19,432 bases of DNA from an uncultured Candidatus Saccharibacteria bacterium (GCA_948945085.1 CARBGY010000014.1:1-19432), one strand, 5' to 3'. Counted from the first letter of the stretch, positions 1-6,352 are shown. Numbers and translations: made by a program. The notes: generated by a model from the letters alone, not told the origin.

Positions 1-132
1 TCGAGGCCCGCGTACCTCAATGCACCAGTATCTAGAGTGACGTGCCCGCCGCGTACATAGTATAAGGGACTGGCTGCGGATATGAAAGTTTTCTCTCTAA
101 AAGTTCAAAAATGAAAAGTCGTATGAAGGATG
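1..132. other. Unassigned edge sequence
   Basis: No gene could be assigned. All three forward frames close within 60 bases (stops near 31-33, 38-40 and 58-60), so at most a short C-terminal tail of an upstream gene could be present. The first 60 bases are richer in C than the rest of the window and carry the octamer CCGCGTAC twice, at 8-15 and 49-56. Nothing here resembles a tRNA or rRNA segment that I recognise. Confidence 0.3.
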
Positions 133-161
133 TTGACAATTGAGAGGAGATGCGCTAGAAT
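133..161 (+). promoter_or_regulatory. Near-consensus sigma70 promoter of the 5' noncoding region
   Basis: A perfect -35 TTGACA (133-138), a 17-bp spacer and a -10 TAGAAT (156-161) put the start of transcription near 168. A second TTGACA lies 45 bp downstream at 178-183 but has only a poor -10 (ATATCT). No ORF of useful length follows for about 600 bases, so this strong promoter probably drives an RNA gene. Confidence 0.7.
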
Positions 162-166
162 CGGTC

Positions 167-693
167 TATGCTCTAAGTTGACAGATGTGTAGACGTTAGC
201 ATATCTGGGTACGTTTAGGGCATTGTAGCTTATGAACTTTTATAAGGAGGGAGATGAGTTTGTTTGAGAGTAATGACAACGAACCGCATTAGAGATGCGG
301 ATTGTTTCCGATGAGTTTTTAATTCAATTTGCTTTTTGTTTTTGTTACTGCAAATGTTCTTTTGTGGGAGGTGACGCGATGGTTTTGATTTGAGCTCCTG
401 CTTGAGTTTTGTGTGACGTTTTTTTTGCGGTATGGGGGTGACGGATTTTATCGTTGCTCCCGTGCTGCTTAGAAGATTGTCGTTAGGATGAGAGTGTCGT
501 AAGATGGCAATAAGATAATAGGATGTAGATGCAGTAAAGTGTTTTATGGAGAGACACAGACGAAAAGGTGGAATGTTTGCGGTTAATCCGCTGAACTTGA
601 GGTGTTTTACTGAGCAATTGATCGACAAAAGTACAGTTTTTTACGTTTTTCCTCTAAGAGTGTAATGAGGCTGCCACGTAGTGGCGGCCTTTT
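167..693 (+). ncRNA. Candidate long structured noncoding RNA, about 525 nt
   Basis: This interval is bounded by a consensus promoter (133-161) and a strong terminator (669-694) and lacks a convincing coding frame. Visible structure includes a hairpin starting at the predicted 5' end (167-172 with 198-203), CTTAT/ATAAG (229-233 with 242-246), a perfect 6-bp hairpin (284-289 with 295-300), a GCGG/CCGC hairpin (579-591) and an 11-pair stem with four wobbles (532-542 with 602-612). Two strong Shine-Dalgarno-like stretches precede tiny ORFs of 12 codons (ATG at 254) and 4 codons (ATG at 379). I found neither the RNase P conserved core, nor tmRNA ends, nor an SRP core. It could instead be decayed intergenic DNA. 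Confidence 0.4.
254..292 (+). other. Tiny ORF (12 codons) behind a strong Shine-Dalgarno
   Basis: AAGGAGG at 244-250 is followed 3 nt later by ATG and twelve sense codons (MSLFESNDNEPH) before TAG. The stop falls inside a perfect 6-bp hairpin (284-300). This could be a leader peptide whose translation affects that hairpin, or purine-rich RNA sequence that resembles a ribosome site by chance. Confidence 0.2.
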
Positions 694-694
694 C
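669..694 (+). terminator. Rho-independent terminator
   Basis: A 9-bp stem (669-677 with 681-689, one G-U pair) closes a GTA loop and is followed by TTTT. It ends the transcript that begins near 168 and separates it from the operon starting at 785. Confidence 0.8.
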
Positions 695-735
695 TCGTGG
701 GTAAAGAAAAAGATGTTAAAAGTTTTAAAATGAGG

Positions 736-741
736 TATAAT
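736..741 (+). promoter_or_regulatory. -10 element of the 785-2427 operon
   Basis: TATAAT at 736-741 lies about 43 nt before the first ATG. The -35 is weak; the best candidate is TGTTAA at 714-719 with a 16-bp spacer. The leader carries GAGGAAAAG just ahead of the start codon at 785. Confidence 0.55.
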
Positions 742-784
742 TGGGTTAGTTAGAGTTAGAAAATAAAATTGCGAGGAAAAGATA

Positions 785-1459
785 ATGCGGTATCATATGA
801 TGCGATTTGATATCTGGGTGTGTCTTTTAATTGGTTTCGTAGTGAGTTTTGGGGTGGAGGCGCTGGCGACGAAAGTATTGACAGAAAAATACGAGGAACA
901 TAAAGCAGAGCATGTAATGGAAGCGGGGGTGGTTGGGGGTGAAGCAACAGAAGATACTTTTAGGGCAGAGAATATTAATGATCTTTTGTCGCACGATACA
1001 TTTACAGTTGTGTCGGAGGGGATAAAGTATCAGAATGAAGGCGGGGGATTTTACGGTGGGATGTATCTGAGTTCATTAGAGTTGCCGTCGGGCGAAAGGG
1101 TGGCAGCGAGGATTAATGGCAACGCCGTGAAGAGAGAAGGTGGCTCAATTTATTCGGGGGAGGCAGTTTTGCCGGTTGGACGAGTTGTGAAGGAAGATTT
1201 GGCAAGTTCAGAGACCTTTTTGTCACAGATTGAACATAGAGATAAACTTTCAAGAAAAGATTTTTATATTGATATGGTGGGAGATGCAGCGATTCAGAGC
1301 GAGGAATCTTTTATTGAGGCTCCAGCAGTGTTGATACAACTTGCGACGGTGGCAGTGGTGTTTGCGATTACGCATTATGCAGGATCGCAATTAGGTTTGT
1401 TTCCGGCTTTTTATACTCGTAAAAGGAAAGCAGAGGAGAAAAGGTCGGATTGGGATTAG
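785..1459 (+). CDS. Membrane-anchored protein of unknown function
   Basis: This is a 224-residue protein I do not recognise. A hydrophobic segment at about residues 10-29 looks like an uncleaved signal anchor, and a second at about 180-205 precedes a highly charged basic tail (TRKRKAEEKRSDWD). The roughly 150 residues between them would then be outside the cell, with the tail in the cytoplasm; this topology is inferred. The ATG at 785 follows GAGGAAAAG, with alternative in-frame ATGs four and five codons later. It is first in a three-gene operon, with 33 nt to the next start. The soluble loop is polar, with glycine-rich turns (NEGGGFYGGMYL), and has no catalytic motif that I can name. Confidence 0.75.
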   Translation: MRYHMMRFDIWVCLLIGFVVSFGVEALATKVLTEKYEEHKAEHVMEAGVVGGEATEDTFRAENINDLLSHDTFTVVSEGIKYQNEGGGFYGGMYLSSLELPSGERVAARINGNAVKREGGSIYSGEAVLPVGRVVKEDLASSETFLSQIEHRDKLSRKDFYIDMVGDAAIQSEESFIEAPAVLIQLATVAVVFAITHYAGSQLGLFPAFYTRKRKAEEKRSDWD

Positions 1460-1492
1460 GGGGATTTAGATTATTTAAAAAAGAGGAGTAAT

Positions 1493-2074
1493 ATGGAAGA
1501 AAAAGTACAAAAAATAAATTGGCTATACCTTGTAGGATACGTTTTGGGACCAGCGGTGATTTGTACAATTTGTTATGCGTTAAGTGCGGCATTTTTCCCG
1601 AAGGGTAATATGGCGGTGATTTTGTTGATGGTGCCAACTATTTTGGCAGTGGTGTGGTGGATTTTTGCGGGGAGTTTGATTTTTAGGAAAAAGTCGAAAG
1701 AATTGGAACAGAAGTTTGAAAGCGAGGGATATACAAGGAACCAGACTTTCTATGCTAAGGGGCAAACCGTGATGCTTGATGTGAAGAAAGGGATGCTTGG
1801 GATTAATTTCTTTTGGAATCCGTTTAAGAGCTATATCATTTCGGCGAAAAAAGTGAAGGATGTGAAGGTTGATGATGGAAAACATGGTAGTGGGTTTATG
1901 GAGGGAAGTAGCCAAGTAAGTTTCTTGTTTACGGTTGATGATGTAAGGGTGCGGGTTTATACTTTTAGGTCGAATCAGAGGTTCCGCATGGATGACAAGT
2001 ACATTTTAACGGGGATTTCGAAGGCGGATGTGATGTTGAAAAGCTTGAATGAAGCGAGGGCGAACGCGAAATAA
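1493..2074 (+). CDS. Two-helix membrane protein, unknown function
   Basis: This 193-residue protein has two strongly hydrophobic helices, at about residues 11-35 and 41-66. A basic stretch (RKKSKELEQK) and a soluble C-terminal domain of about 120 residues rich in beta-type sequence follow. By the positive-inside rule the soluble domain should be cytoplasmic. The arrangement of helical hairpin plus small domain resembles bacterial PH-like or DUF-type membrane proteins, but I see no diagnostic motif. Start ATG 1493 has a good ribosome site, GAGGAG. It is the middle gene of the 785-2427 operon, and the next gene starts 2 nt after its stop. Confidence 0.75.
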   Translation: MEEKVQKINWLYLVGYVLGPAVICTICYALSAAFFPKGNMAVILLMVPTILAVVWWIFAGSLIFRKKSKELEQKFESEGYTRNQTFYAKGQTVMLDVKKGMLGINFFWNPFKSYIISAKKVKDVKVDDGKHGSGFMEGSSQVSFLFTVDDVRVRVYTFRSNQRFRMDDKYILTGISKADVMLKSLNEARANAK

Positions 2075-2076
2075 AT

Positions 2077-2427
2077 ATGGGGATTTTTAAGAAAGTACGG
2101 GCGGCTTTACGTGATGATTGGTGCTCGAAATGCTGTGAGCCGATGGATCATGAAGAGAAACAATTATTCTTTTTGCCGCAAAGAGTGGGACATTATCGAA
2201 AGCATGAGGATGTCGAGTATTATCTTGAGAATTTAGAGCCGGTAGAGAAGAAGGCGGACATTCCGACGGGGTATTATGCATGTGGGGCATATGTGTACTT
2301 TTGTCCACGGTGTGCAAAGCGGATAGTAAAGCTTTTGATATTTTTGCCGGTGCGAGACGAAGAGATGATTGAAGATGTGTATGTTTTTGAAGATGAGAGA
2401 TTGAGGGAGTTGGTAAGGGGGAAGTAG
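2077..2427 (+). CDS. Small zinc-ribbon-like protein
   Basis: This 116-residue protein has an N-terminal CxxC (C16 and C19, followed by C20) and a C-terminal CPRC (about residues 76-79). The pair forms a plausible four-cysteine zinc site bridging a charged middle segment. Such split CxxC...CxxC ribbons are common in small structural or nucleic-acid-binding proteins, but the family is not identifiable by eye. It begins 2 nt after the preceding stop with no clear Shine-Dalgarno, suggesting translational coupling. Its end faces the end of pta, with only 2 nt between the two stop codons and no terminator hairpin visible between them. Confidence 0.7.
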   Translation: MGIFKKVRAALRDDWCSKCCEPMDHEEKQLFFLPQRVGHYRKHEDVEYYLENLEPVEKKADIPTGYYACGAYVYFCPRCAKRIVKLLIFLPVRDEEMIEDVYVFEDERLRELVRGK

Positions 2428-2429
2428 GG

Positions 2430-3341
2430 TTAGAGAAGACGGGCGAGTGACTCGATGGTGAAGATGATGTCGGCGACGGAGCTACCACGAGAAAGGTCGG
2501 AGATGGGGTGGGTAAAACCCTGTAGAATAGGGCCAGCGGCGGTAAAGCCGGCGAGATGTTCGAAAGATTTGTAGAGAAGGTTGCCAGAATTTAGGTCGGG
2601 GGCGATAAGGACGTTGGCGCGACCAGCTACGCGTGATTCGGGGAATTTCTTTTGGCCGATGTGGGGAATGATGGCTGTATCGAGTTGCATTTCGCCGTCG
2701 ATAAGGATGTTGGTACCAGAGAAACGGCCGAGAACGGTTTGGAGGAGGTCTATGGTTTCGTCATGACCACCACTACCGAAACTAGAAAAAGAGAGAAGGG
2801 CGATGACAGGGGGAGTCTGGAGAAGTTTTTGGGCGGAAAGGTAAGTTTGGTAAATGATTTCGGTAAGTTGTTCGACGGTAGGATGTTTGCAGGCGGCGAC
2901 GTCGGAGAGAAGGAAGAGGTTGTCGTCGCGAGAAAGGACGGTAAGGCCGGAAAATGTTCGGTAGGTTGTATCGGCAAGAGATTTGGAAGAAGATTGGCGG
3001 TTTTTCGAGCGCCATCGGAGTTGACGAGAGGCGGAGGGGAGTAGATGGGACATTTTATTAAACGGGTAATCAGGGGGAAGGTTGGTCATGCTGAAGTATT
3101 CGCGGCAGGTGAGAATTACGTCACGGGTGGAATAGTCGATACCGACAATGATAGTGTCGGCGGCGCCGGAGCGGACAAGTTCACAAGCAGTTTGGAGGTC
3201 GCGGGTGGGGATCGCTTCAAATTTAGTGAGGGGAGTATGGTAGTAGGGTAGGATGTAATCCTGGGATGTGAGGAGAGAGTGAGTTGCGAGAGCTTGTTTA
3301 ATAGTAGGGTTATCAAATTCTGGGAAAGCAATTTTTAACAT
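2430..3341 (-). CDS. pta: Phosphate acetyltransferase (PTA/PTB family)
   Basis: PTA interconverts acetyl-CoA plus phosphate with acetyl phosphate plus CoA; with acetate kinase it yields ATP in fermenting bacteria. The 303-residue product carries the C-terminal family signatures in order: LSFSSFGSG (about 183-191), DGEMQLDTA (215-223), PESRVAGRANVLIAPDLNSGN-type segment (234-254), GPILQG (270-275) and DLSRGSS (282-288). The N-terminal half is more diverged and has a basic, serine-rich stretch at about 100-126. Length is slightly below the usual 320-330. ATG 3341 is chosen because it opens the family homology and sits 6 nt after an extended -10; a 72-residue upstream extension of the frame would run through the promoter. 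Acetate kinase is not in this window. Confidence 0.85.
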   Translation of the reverse strand: MLKIAFPEFDNPTIKQALATHSLLTSQDYILPYYHTPLTKFEAIPTRDLQTACELVRSGAADTIIVGIDYSTRDVILTCREYFSMTNLPPDYPFNKMSHLLPSASRQLRWRSKNRQSSSKSLADTTYRTFSGLTVLSRDDNLFLLSDVAACKHPTVEQLTEIIYQTYLSAQKLLQTPPVIALLSFSSFGSGGHDETIDLLQTVLGRFSGTNILIDGEMQLDTAIIPHIGQKKFPESRVAGRANVLIAPDLNSGNLLYKSFEHLAGFTAAGPILQGFTHPISDLSRGSSVADIIFTIESLARLL

Positions 3342-3347
3342 AAGTTT

Positions 3348-3380
3348 ATTATAGCATATGTCTGGCGTGTGGGGTGGCAA
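3348..3380 (-). promoter_or_regulatory. Extended -10 promoter for pta, leaderless
   Basis: On the minus strand TGC-TATAAT (-10 at 3353-3348) is followed by only 6 nt before the ATG, so the transcript should begin at or next to the start codon. No Shine-Dalgarno fits. A TTGCCA lies 21 bp upstream (3380-3375), too far for a standard -35; the extended TGn motif may compensate. Confidence 0.65.
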
Positions 3381-3382
3381 TG

Positions 3383-3391
3383 TGATACAAT
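3383..3391 (+). promoter_or_regulatory. Extended -10 promoter of the 3395-3639 RNA
   Basis: TGA-TACAAT (TG at 3383-3384, -10 at 3386-3391) points away from pta and predicts a start near 3395-3398. That is where the closing stem of the downstream RNA begins. No good -35 is visible. The two divergent -10 elements are 32 bp apart. Confidence 0.55.
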
Positions 3392-3394
3392 GAA

Positions 3395-3639
3395 GGTGTA
3401 CCGATTTTATCAAAATGCATAACTGCTGGTTTGTGGTGGGCTGGATGCAGAGTTTGCATCTAGCTGGAACGGCGATATGTTTTAATTTAAGCTTGGCAGA
3501 AGTTATAGTAAAACTTGTTGGTTGGCGTGCAAGATCAGTTCGTAATGAAGAGGACATCGTGAGTCCCTAGAATGCTACGAGCTGAGAAGCTAATTGGTGG
3601 TTATGGATAGGATTGGTACACCTCGCGGTGTCCTTTTTT
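3395..3639 (+). ncRNA. Candidate structured small RNA with paired ends, about 245 nt
   Basis: The 5' end (3395-3411) pairs with 3606-3622 over 17 continuous positions, three of them G-U. A 6-nt bulge follows, then a second helix (3418-3429 with 3594-3605, 12 pairs, five wobbles, with CATAAC/GTTATG perfect). Inside is an 11-pair hairpin (about 3440-3466) built on GATGCA/TGCATC, plus smaller helices near 3552-3566 and 3580-3591. A terminator overlaps the 3' end, and an extended -10 sits just upstream. Pairing of the ends at the predicted transcript boundaries is typical of housekeeping RNAs such as 6S, RNase P or large SRP RNA. I could not find the RNase P or SRP core motifs; a 6S-like RNA remains possible. 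Confidence 0.55.
3615..3639 (+). terminator. Rho-independent terminator of the 245-nt RNA
   Basis: GGTACACC (3615-3622, one bulged T) pairs with GGTGTCC (3627-3633) around a TCGC loop, followed by six T. The left arm is also the 3' strand of the RNA's closing stem, so terminator folding and end-closing are alternative pairings of the same bases. Confidence 0.8.
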
Positions 3640-3668
3640 GTGGGATTACTAAGTGTAATTTTAAGACG

Positions 3669-3923
3669 GTGTTGCCAGATACAGAGGAGCTGGCGCAGAG
3701 GCTGGATATACATCAGACTTGGCATAGGTTTATGGTGATGGCGGATGGTTTGACGGCGGGGAAAAGCTCGGATGCGGAGGTTGGGGGACTAAGTTTTGAG
3801 AATACGACGAAGATGTATTCGGAGTTTTCAAAACTTTATAGCATGATTAGTGAAGGATATGAGAAAAATTATGATGATAGTGGGGAGTGTTTGGAGCTAT
3901 TTGGGGAAGTGATGTGTGATTAA
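3669..3923 (+). CDS. Small hypothetical protein, start uncertain
   Basis: The reading frame is open from 3594, but that part overlaps the 3' end and terminator of the upstream RNA and is unlikely to be translated. I propose GTG 3669 (about 84 residues), nine nt after a TGTAAT that could act as a -10; ATG 3732 (63 residues) is the other option. No convincing Shine-Dalgarno precedes either. The product is acidic and soluble and probably helical (the segment TEELAQRLDIHQTW and the stretch FSKLYSMISEGYEKNYDD), with no family I recognise. Codon use resembles the neighbours, which is the main support for it being real. Confidence 0.45.
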   Translation: MLPDTEELAQRLDIHQTWHRFMVMADGLTAGKSSDAEVGGLSFENTTKMYSEFSKLYSMISEGYEKNYDDSGECLELFGEVMCD

Positions 3924-3935
3924 GAAGAGTGAGTT

Positions 3936-3965
3936 TTGTCGCAAAAGTGGAAGTTGTGGTATACT
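3936..3965 (+). promoter_or_regulatory. Promoter of the 4007 gene
   Basis: TTGTCG (3936-3941), an 18-bp spacer and an extended -10 TGG-TATACT (3960-3965) predict a start near 3972. This leaves a leader of about 35 nt that contains the ribosome site AAAGGAAG (3998-4005). Confidence 0.65.
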
Positions 3966-4006
3966 GGAAGAGAGAAATATTAAAATAAACATAAAAGAAA
4001 GGAAGT

Positions 4007-4981
4007 ATGGACGAGAAAAAAGGCGATGCAGCTCAAGAACATCCAGTGCAGGATGCAGTTAGCGAAGCGAAAGAAAAGTTAAATGACGCTGGTGAGAAAG
4101 TGTCTGAAACGGCGGAGCATGCTGGTAAAGTGATCGGAGAGAAGACTGAAGCGGCGAAGGAGAAGATGGGCGAGGTCGCGGATAAAGTGTCGACTGAGAT
4201 GGGAAAGAAGTCGAATCAGAAAAAGATGGTGATTGCTGGTGTTGCGGCGGTAGCTGTAGTAGCAGTGGTGGTGCTTGGTTGTATTCTGATTCCAAAGATG
4301 TTTGGAACCGACTATAAGGAAAGTGCGCGAGTGGCTGGGGAATTAGAAACAGTGTTGGATGATGCTTATGACGGATATAGTGCTGTTTGTTATGATGCAT
4401 TTTCGGGTGCAGCGGATGAAAGTGTTTCGGTTGAGGATTATACGAAGAAAGTTGACGCTTGTAAGGAAAAGTTGGCTGAAGGGCGGAAGTTGGCGAATGA
4501 GCTTGGTAAGACTTCGGGTGTGAAAAATGATGCAGATATTAAGGCGAAGTACGAGGCTTTTGAAGAAGACGCAAAAGTAGCATTGCCAGAAAGTGATGAA
4601 CTGGACAAGACGATGAACTTGTATACTTCGATGCATGAGTTTATCGTAAAACTTGATGAATTTGAGCCGGATATGTCGGAAGATGAGATTAAGAATACAG
4701 CGAATCTGCTAATTAATACAGGAAATGAAGCTTTAGTGAAGTTCGGTGAAGGCTGGCGCGATCGGATGATTGAGGTTGTAAGGCTTTATGCTAAATACGA
4801 GGATACTGGTGATTATACTATTGTGACTCAGATGATGAAAAAAGTTGAGGAGATGGAAGACTGGGCGAATTCGAGTGACGTGTTGACGGATGATGAGCTT
4901 GGGGAGCTTGATTCGGATAAGGTTAACGATATGTTGCAGAAGTTTATTGAGCTTAAAGCTGCGATTGATAAAAAAGCTTAA
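4007..4981 (+). CDS. Single-pass membrane protein with LEA-like N-terminus and helical outer domain
   Basis: This 324-residue protein has three parts. Residues 1-70 are very polar and carry alternating A/K/E 11-mer-like repeats (AKEKLNDAGEKVSE, EKTEAAKEKMGEVADKV), which resemble late-embryogenesis-abundant group 3 or apolipoprotein-like amphipathic helices. One transmembrane helix follows (about 74-97, rich in A and V). Residues 100-324 are acidic and predicted all-helical, with two cysteines (about 127 and 145) that could pair outside the cell. The LEA-like part would be cytoplasmic, as it precedes a helix flanked by KK. It has its own promoter, ribosome site and terminator, so it is monocistronic. 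Function is unknown; a stress or envelope role is a guess from the repeat type. Confidence 0.8.
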   Translation: MDEKKGDAAQEHPVQDAVSEAKEKLNDAGEKVSETAEHAGKVIGEKTEAAKEKMGEVADKVSTEMGKKSNQKKMVIAGVAAVAVVAVVVLGCILIPKMFGTDYKESARVAGELETVLDDAYDGYSAVCYDAFSGAADESVSVEDYTKKVDACKEKLAEGRKLANELGKTSGVKNDADIKAKYEAFEEDAKVALPESDELDKTMNLYTSMHEFIVKLDEFEPDMSEDEIKNTANLLINTGNEALVKFGEGWRDRMIEVVRLYAKYEDTGDYTIVTQMMKKVEEMEDWANSSDVLTDDELGELDSDKVNDMLQKFIELKAAIDKKA

Positions 4982-4997
4982 GTAAGTTAAAGCAAAG

Positions 4998-5024
4998 GGA
5001 GCAGAAGGTGGGCTGCTCCTTTTT
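4998..5024 (+). terminator. Rho-independent terminator after the 4007 gene
   Basis: GGAGCAG (4998-5004) pairs perfectly with CTGCTCC (5013-5019) across an 8-nt loop, followed by TTTTT. It starts 16 nt after the stop codon. Confidence 0.9.
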
Positions 5025-5109
5025 GTGGTTATTTCTACGACTGGCTGAGAAGGTGGAATATTAAATAAGAGTGGTTTTTGGATTTTTCTGCAATTAAGCA
5101 TAAAATGTA

Positions 5110-5138
5110 TTGACTTTTTTGGTAATATGTGCTAAGAT
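5110..5138 (+). promoter_or_regulatory. Promoter of the structured leader and 5430 gene
   Basis: TTGACT (5110-5115), a 17-bp spacer and TAAGAT (5133-5138) place the start near 5145, about 285 nt before the chosen start codon of the downstream gene. Confidence 0.6.
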
Positions 5139-5144
5139 GAGAAT

Positions 5145-5347
5145 ATAGGCTTAAGTAGAAAGGCCTTGCGATAAATCTAACTTGGTATAAAGATTAGTTA
5201 AAACGCGATGAACCTATAAGACTATGAACTTTATCAATTCCTAATATGAAGACCTGTTGTCCTAGATGATTCAAAGTGGGATACTTGTAGATTGCGTTGT
5301 TTTTTACAAAAAGTGTTTTGTCTGCACGTACCCCACTTTGAAAGGAA
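5145..5347 (+). ncRNA. Candidate structured leader or small RNA, about 200 nt
   Basis: No ORF of note lies between the promoter and the next gene. The clearest element is a perfect 11-bp inverted repeat, TTCAAAGTGGG (5270-5280) with CCCACTTTGAA (5332-5342), enclosing 51 nt. Upstream are weaker pairings: TATAGG near the 5' end with CCTATA at about 5213-5218, TTGCG/CGCGA, ATAAAG/CTTTAT, and the palindrome AAGGCCTT (5160-5167). The right arm of the long stem touches the purine-rich AAAGGAA before ATG 5348, so folding could influence translation start. I could not match it to any riboswitch class, and there is no U-tract after the stem, so it is not a classical terminator. Confidence 0.4.
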
Positions 5348-5497
5348 ATGACTTTAAACAAAGTAGGTGAAGCTGTTGATTATTTTGCGAGGCGAGCTCA
5401 AGATATGGGACGCCGGAGAGGAGAGGAATATGAAGGAAACGAGATGGGGATTAGCTATGCTGGATATTTACGAGGCAAATGGCGAATGGATATTTAG
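5348..5497 (+). CDS. Possible 49-residue ORF overlapping the next gene
   Basis: ATG 5348 directly follows AAAGGAA (spacing shorter than ideal) and opens a 49-codon frame ending in TAG at 5495-5497, in a different frame from the 5430 gene. Its product is charged and helix-prone (EAVDYFARRAQDMGRRRGEE), more protein-like than the N-terminal extension of the main frame. It may be a small regulator or leader coupled to the downstream gene, the displaced N-terminus of that gene after a frameshift, or chance. Confidence 0.3.
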   Translation: MTLNKVGEAVDYFARRAQDMGRRRGEEYEGNEMGISYAGYLRGKWRMDI

Positions 5498-6245
5498 CGA
5501 TTTGTGTGACGAGGGGCTGAGTCGGTGGTGTTGTAGGTGTTCCGATGAGCCAAATGATGATGCTACCTCGGAGGCAGATTGGATGATTAATTCTCGACAT
5601 CTCAGGGCCTTTTTGACACAGCACGACGATGCACTTATTAAGAGCAATCGTCGTATGCACAATTCAGAGTTAAAGGAAAACTATAGTATTTCGGAAATTA
5701 GCTCGTTTGTGGTTTATGATGATGGGGCTATTGCTTTGTTTAAGAGAAGTGATGATGGTGAGTTTCTTTGTCAGCAGATGTACGCATCTGGAAGGCATAT
5801 ACCGCAGAGTTTCTGGGAAGCGATGTACCCTAATATTCGTGAGCGTGCTTTAGCGAAAATACGTGACGTTTTCTTCTCTGACAATGTGCCGATCTGGTAT
5901 TTTGTTGGAGAAATTGGAGGTTTAGTGTACAGAGTGACACCGGATAAGGTTGCTATATGTACTGATGTCTTTGATGCTGATGGAGAGGATGCGACTTCTA
6001 GTGAAGGAGTGCGGGACGGCTTAGATTCGGATCCCAACTACTTTCATGAGGCAGGTGGTGATTGTTGCTTTGCGTATTTTGATCCAGAAGCTCTGAGAGG
6101 GACAGCTTACTTACAGGATAAGCTGGATACTCCGGAAAGCCTCTTGGCGGCATCGAAGCGTTTTTGTGATATTGAATGGTTGTTACGAGATGCTTATCTG
6201 GGTGTTTTGACGGATGAGGAATATTTCTGGTCTACTAATGGATGA
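5430..6245 (+). CDS. Soluble hypothetical protein, 271 residues
   Basis: I do not recognise a family. From ATG 5430 the product is soluble, acidic and rich in aromatic residues, with scattered cysteines including a CCRC cluster near residue 33 and a late DCCF. No signal peptide or transmembrane helix is visible. ATG 5430 is chosen because it has a strong ribosome site (AGGAG at 5419-5423, 6 nt spacing). The frame stays open to GTG 5367, but that would add an unconvincing 21 residues. Base use is less G-skewed than in the neighbours, which may point to a different origin. It sits alone between a long structured leader and a terminator that overlaps the next promoter. Confidence 0.7.
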   Translation: MKETRWGLAMLDIYEANGEWIFSDLCDEGLSRWCCRCSDEPNDDATSEADWMINSRHLRAFLTQHDDALIKSNRRMHNSELKENYSISEISSFVVYDDGAIALFKRSDDGEFLCQQMYASGRHIPQSFWEAMYPNIRERALAKIRDVFFSDNVPIWYFVGEIGGLVYRVTPDKVAICTDVFDADGEDATSSEGVRDGLDSDPNYFHEAGGDCCFAYFDPEALRGTAYLQDKLDTPESLLAASKRFCDIEWLLRDAYLGVLTDEEYFWSTNG

Positions 6246-6295
6246 CTTGCTGTTCAATTGTGTTGTAACTATTGGGTTATGAATGTTAGGAAGGT

Positions 6296-6345
6296 ACCCT
6301 GGGTTGAGATGTGATTTTGTCACATTGAAACCTGGGGTTTTCTTT
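6296..6345 (+). terminator. Long-stem terminator after the 5430 gene, overlapping the next promoter
   Basis: A two-part hairpin forms from ACCCTGGGTT (6296-6305) with AACCTGGGGT (6329-6338), including two wobbles, and an inner ATGTGA/TCACAT stem (6309-6314 with 6320-6325). TTTCTTT-type sequence follows. The -35 of the downstream gene (6325-6330) lies within its right arm. Confidence 0.65.
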
Positions 6346-6352
6346 GTATAAT
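6325..6352 (+). promoter_or_regulatory. Leaderless promoter of the cysteine desulfurase-like gene
   Basis: TTGAAA (6325-6330), a 16-bp spacer and TATAAT (6347-6352) are followed by just 6 nt before ATG 6359. The expected start point is at or next to the A of ATG, and there is no Shine-Dalgarno. Confidence 0.75.

Noticed and set aside
230..628. 132-codon open frame on the minus strand
   Set aside because: Its product is low-complexity (S, P, H, T, K) with no ribosome site or family features, and it lies antisense to a promoter-terminator pair. The same shadow effect occurs opposite most G-rich plus-strand genes here.
167..693. RNase P RNA or tmRNA
   Set aside because: The conserved GAGGAAAGUCC-type segment and ACAGAA core of RNase P, and the tRNA-like end with CCA of tmRNA, were not found by eye.
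2430..3557. Full 375-codon reading of the pta frame
   Set aside because: The extra 72 residues run through the promoter and the divergent RNA and have no PTA homology; ATG 3341 fits the family start and a leaderless promoter.
3594..3668. N-terminal part of the 109-codon frame ending at 3923
   Set aside because: It overlaps the closing helix and the T-tract terminator of the upstream RNA, so a start downstream of the terminator is more likely.
4270..4285. Lipobox (VLGC) in the membrane segment of the 4007 protein
   Set aside because: It lies about 90 residues into the protein behind a long charged domain, so it is not a lipoprotein signal peptide.
3540..5275. Shared motif among the three noncoding intervals (GAAGA...GTCC.TAGA.TG near 3548, 5248 and a weaker form near 471)
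   Set aside because: The similarity is short and needs different gap lengths, so it is within chance expectation without an alignment test.
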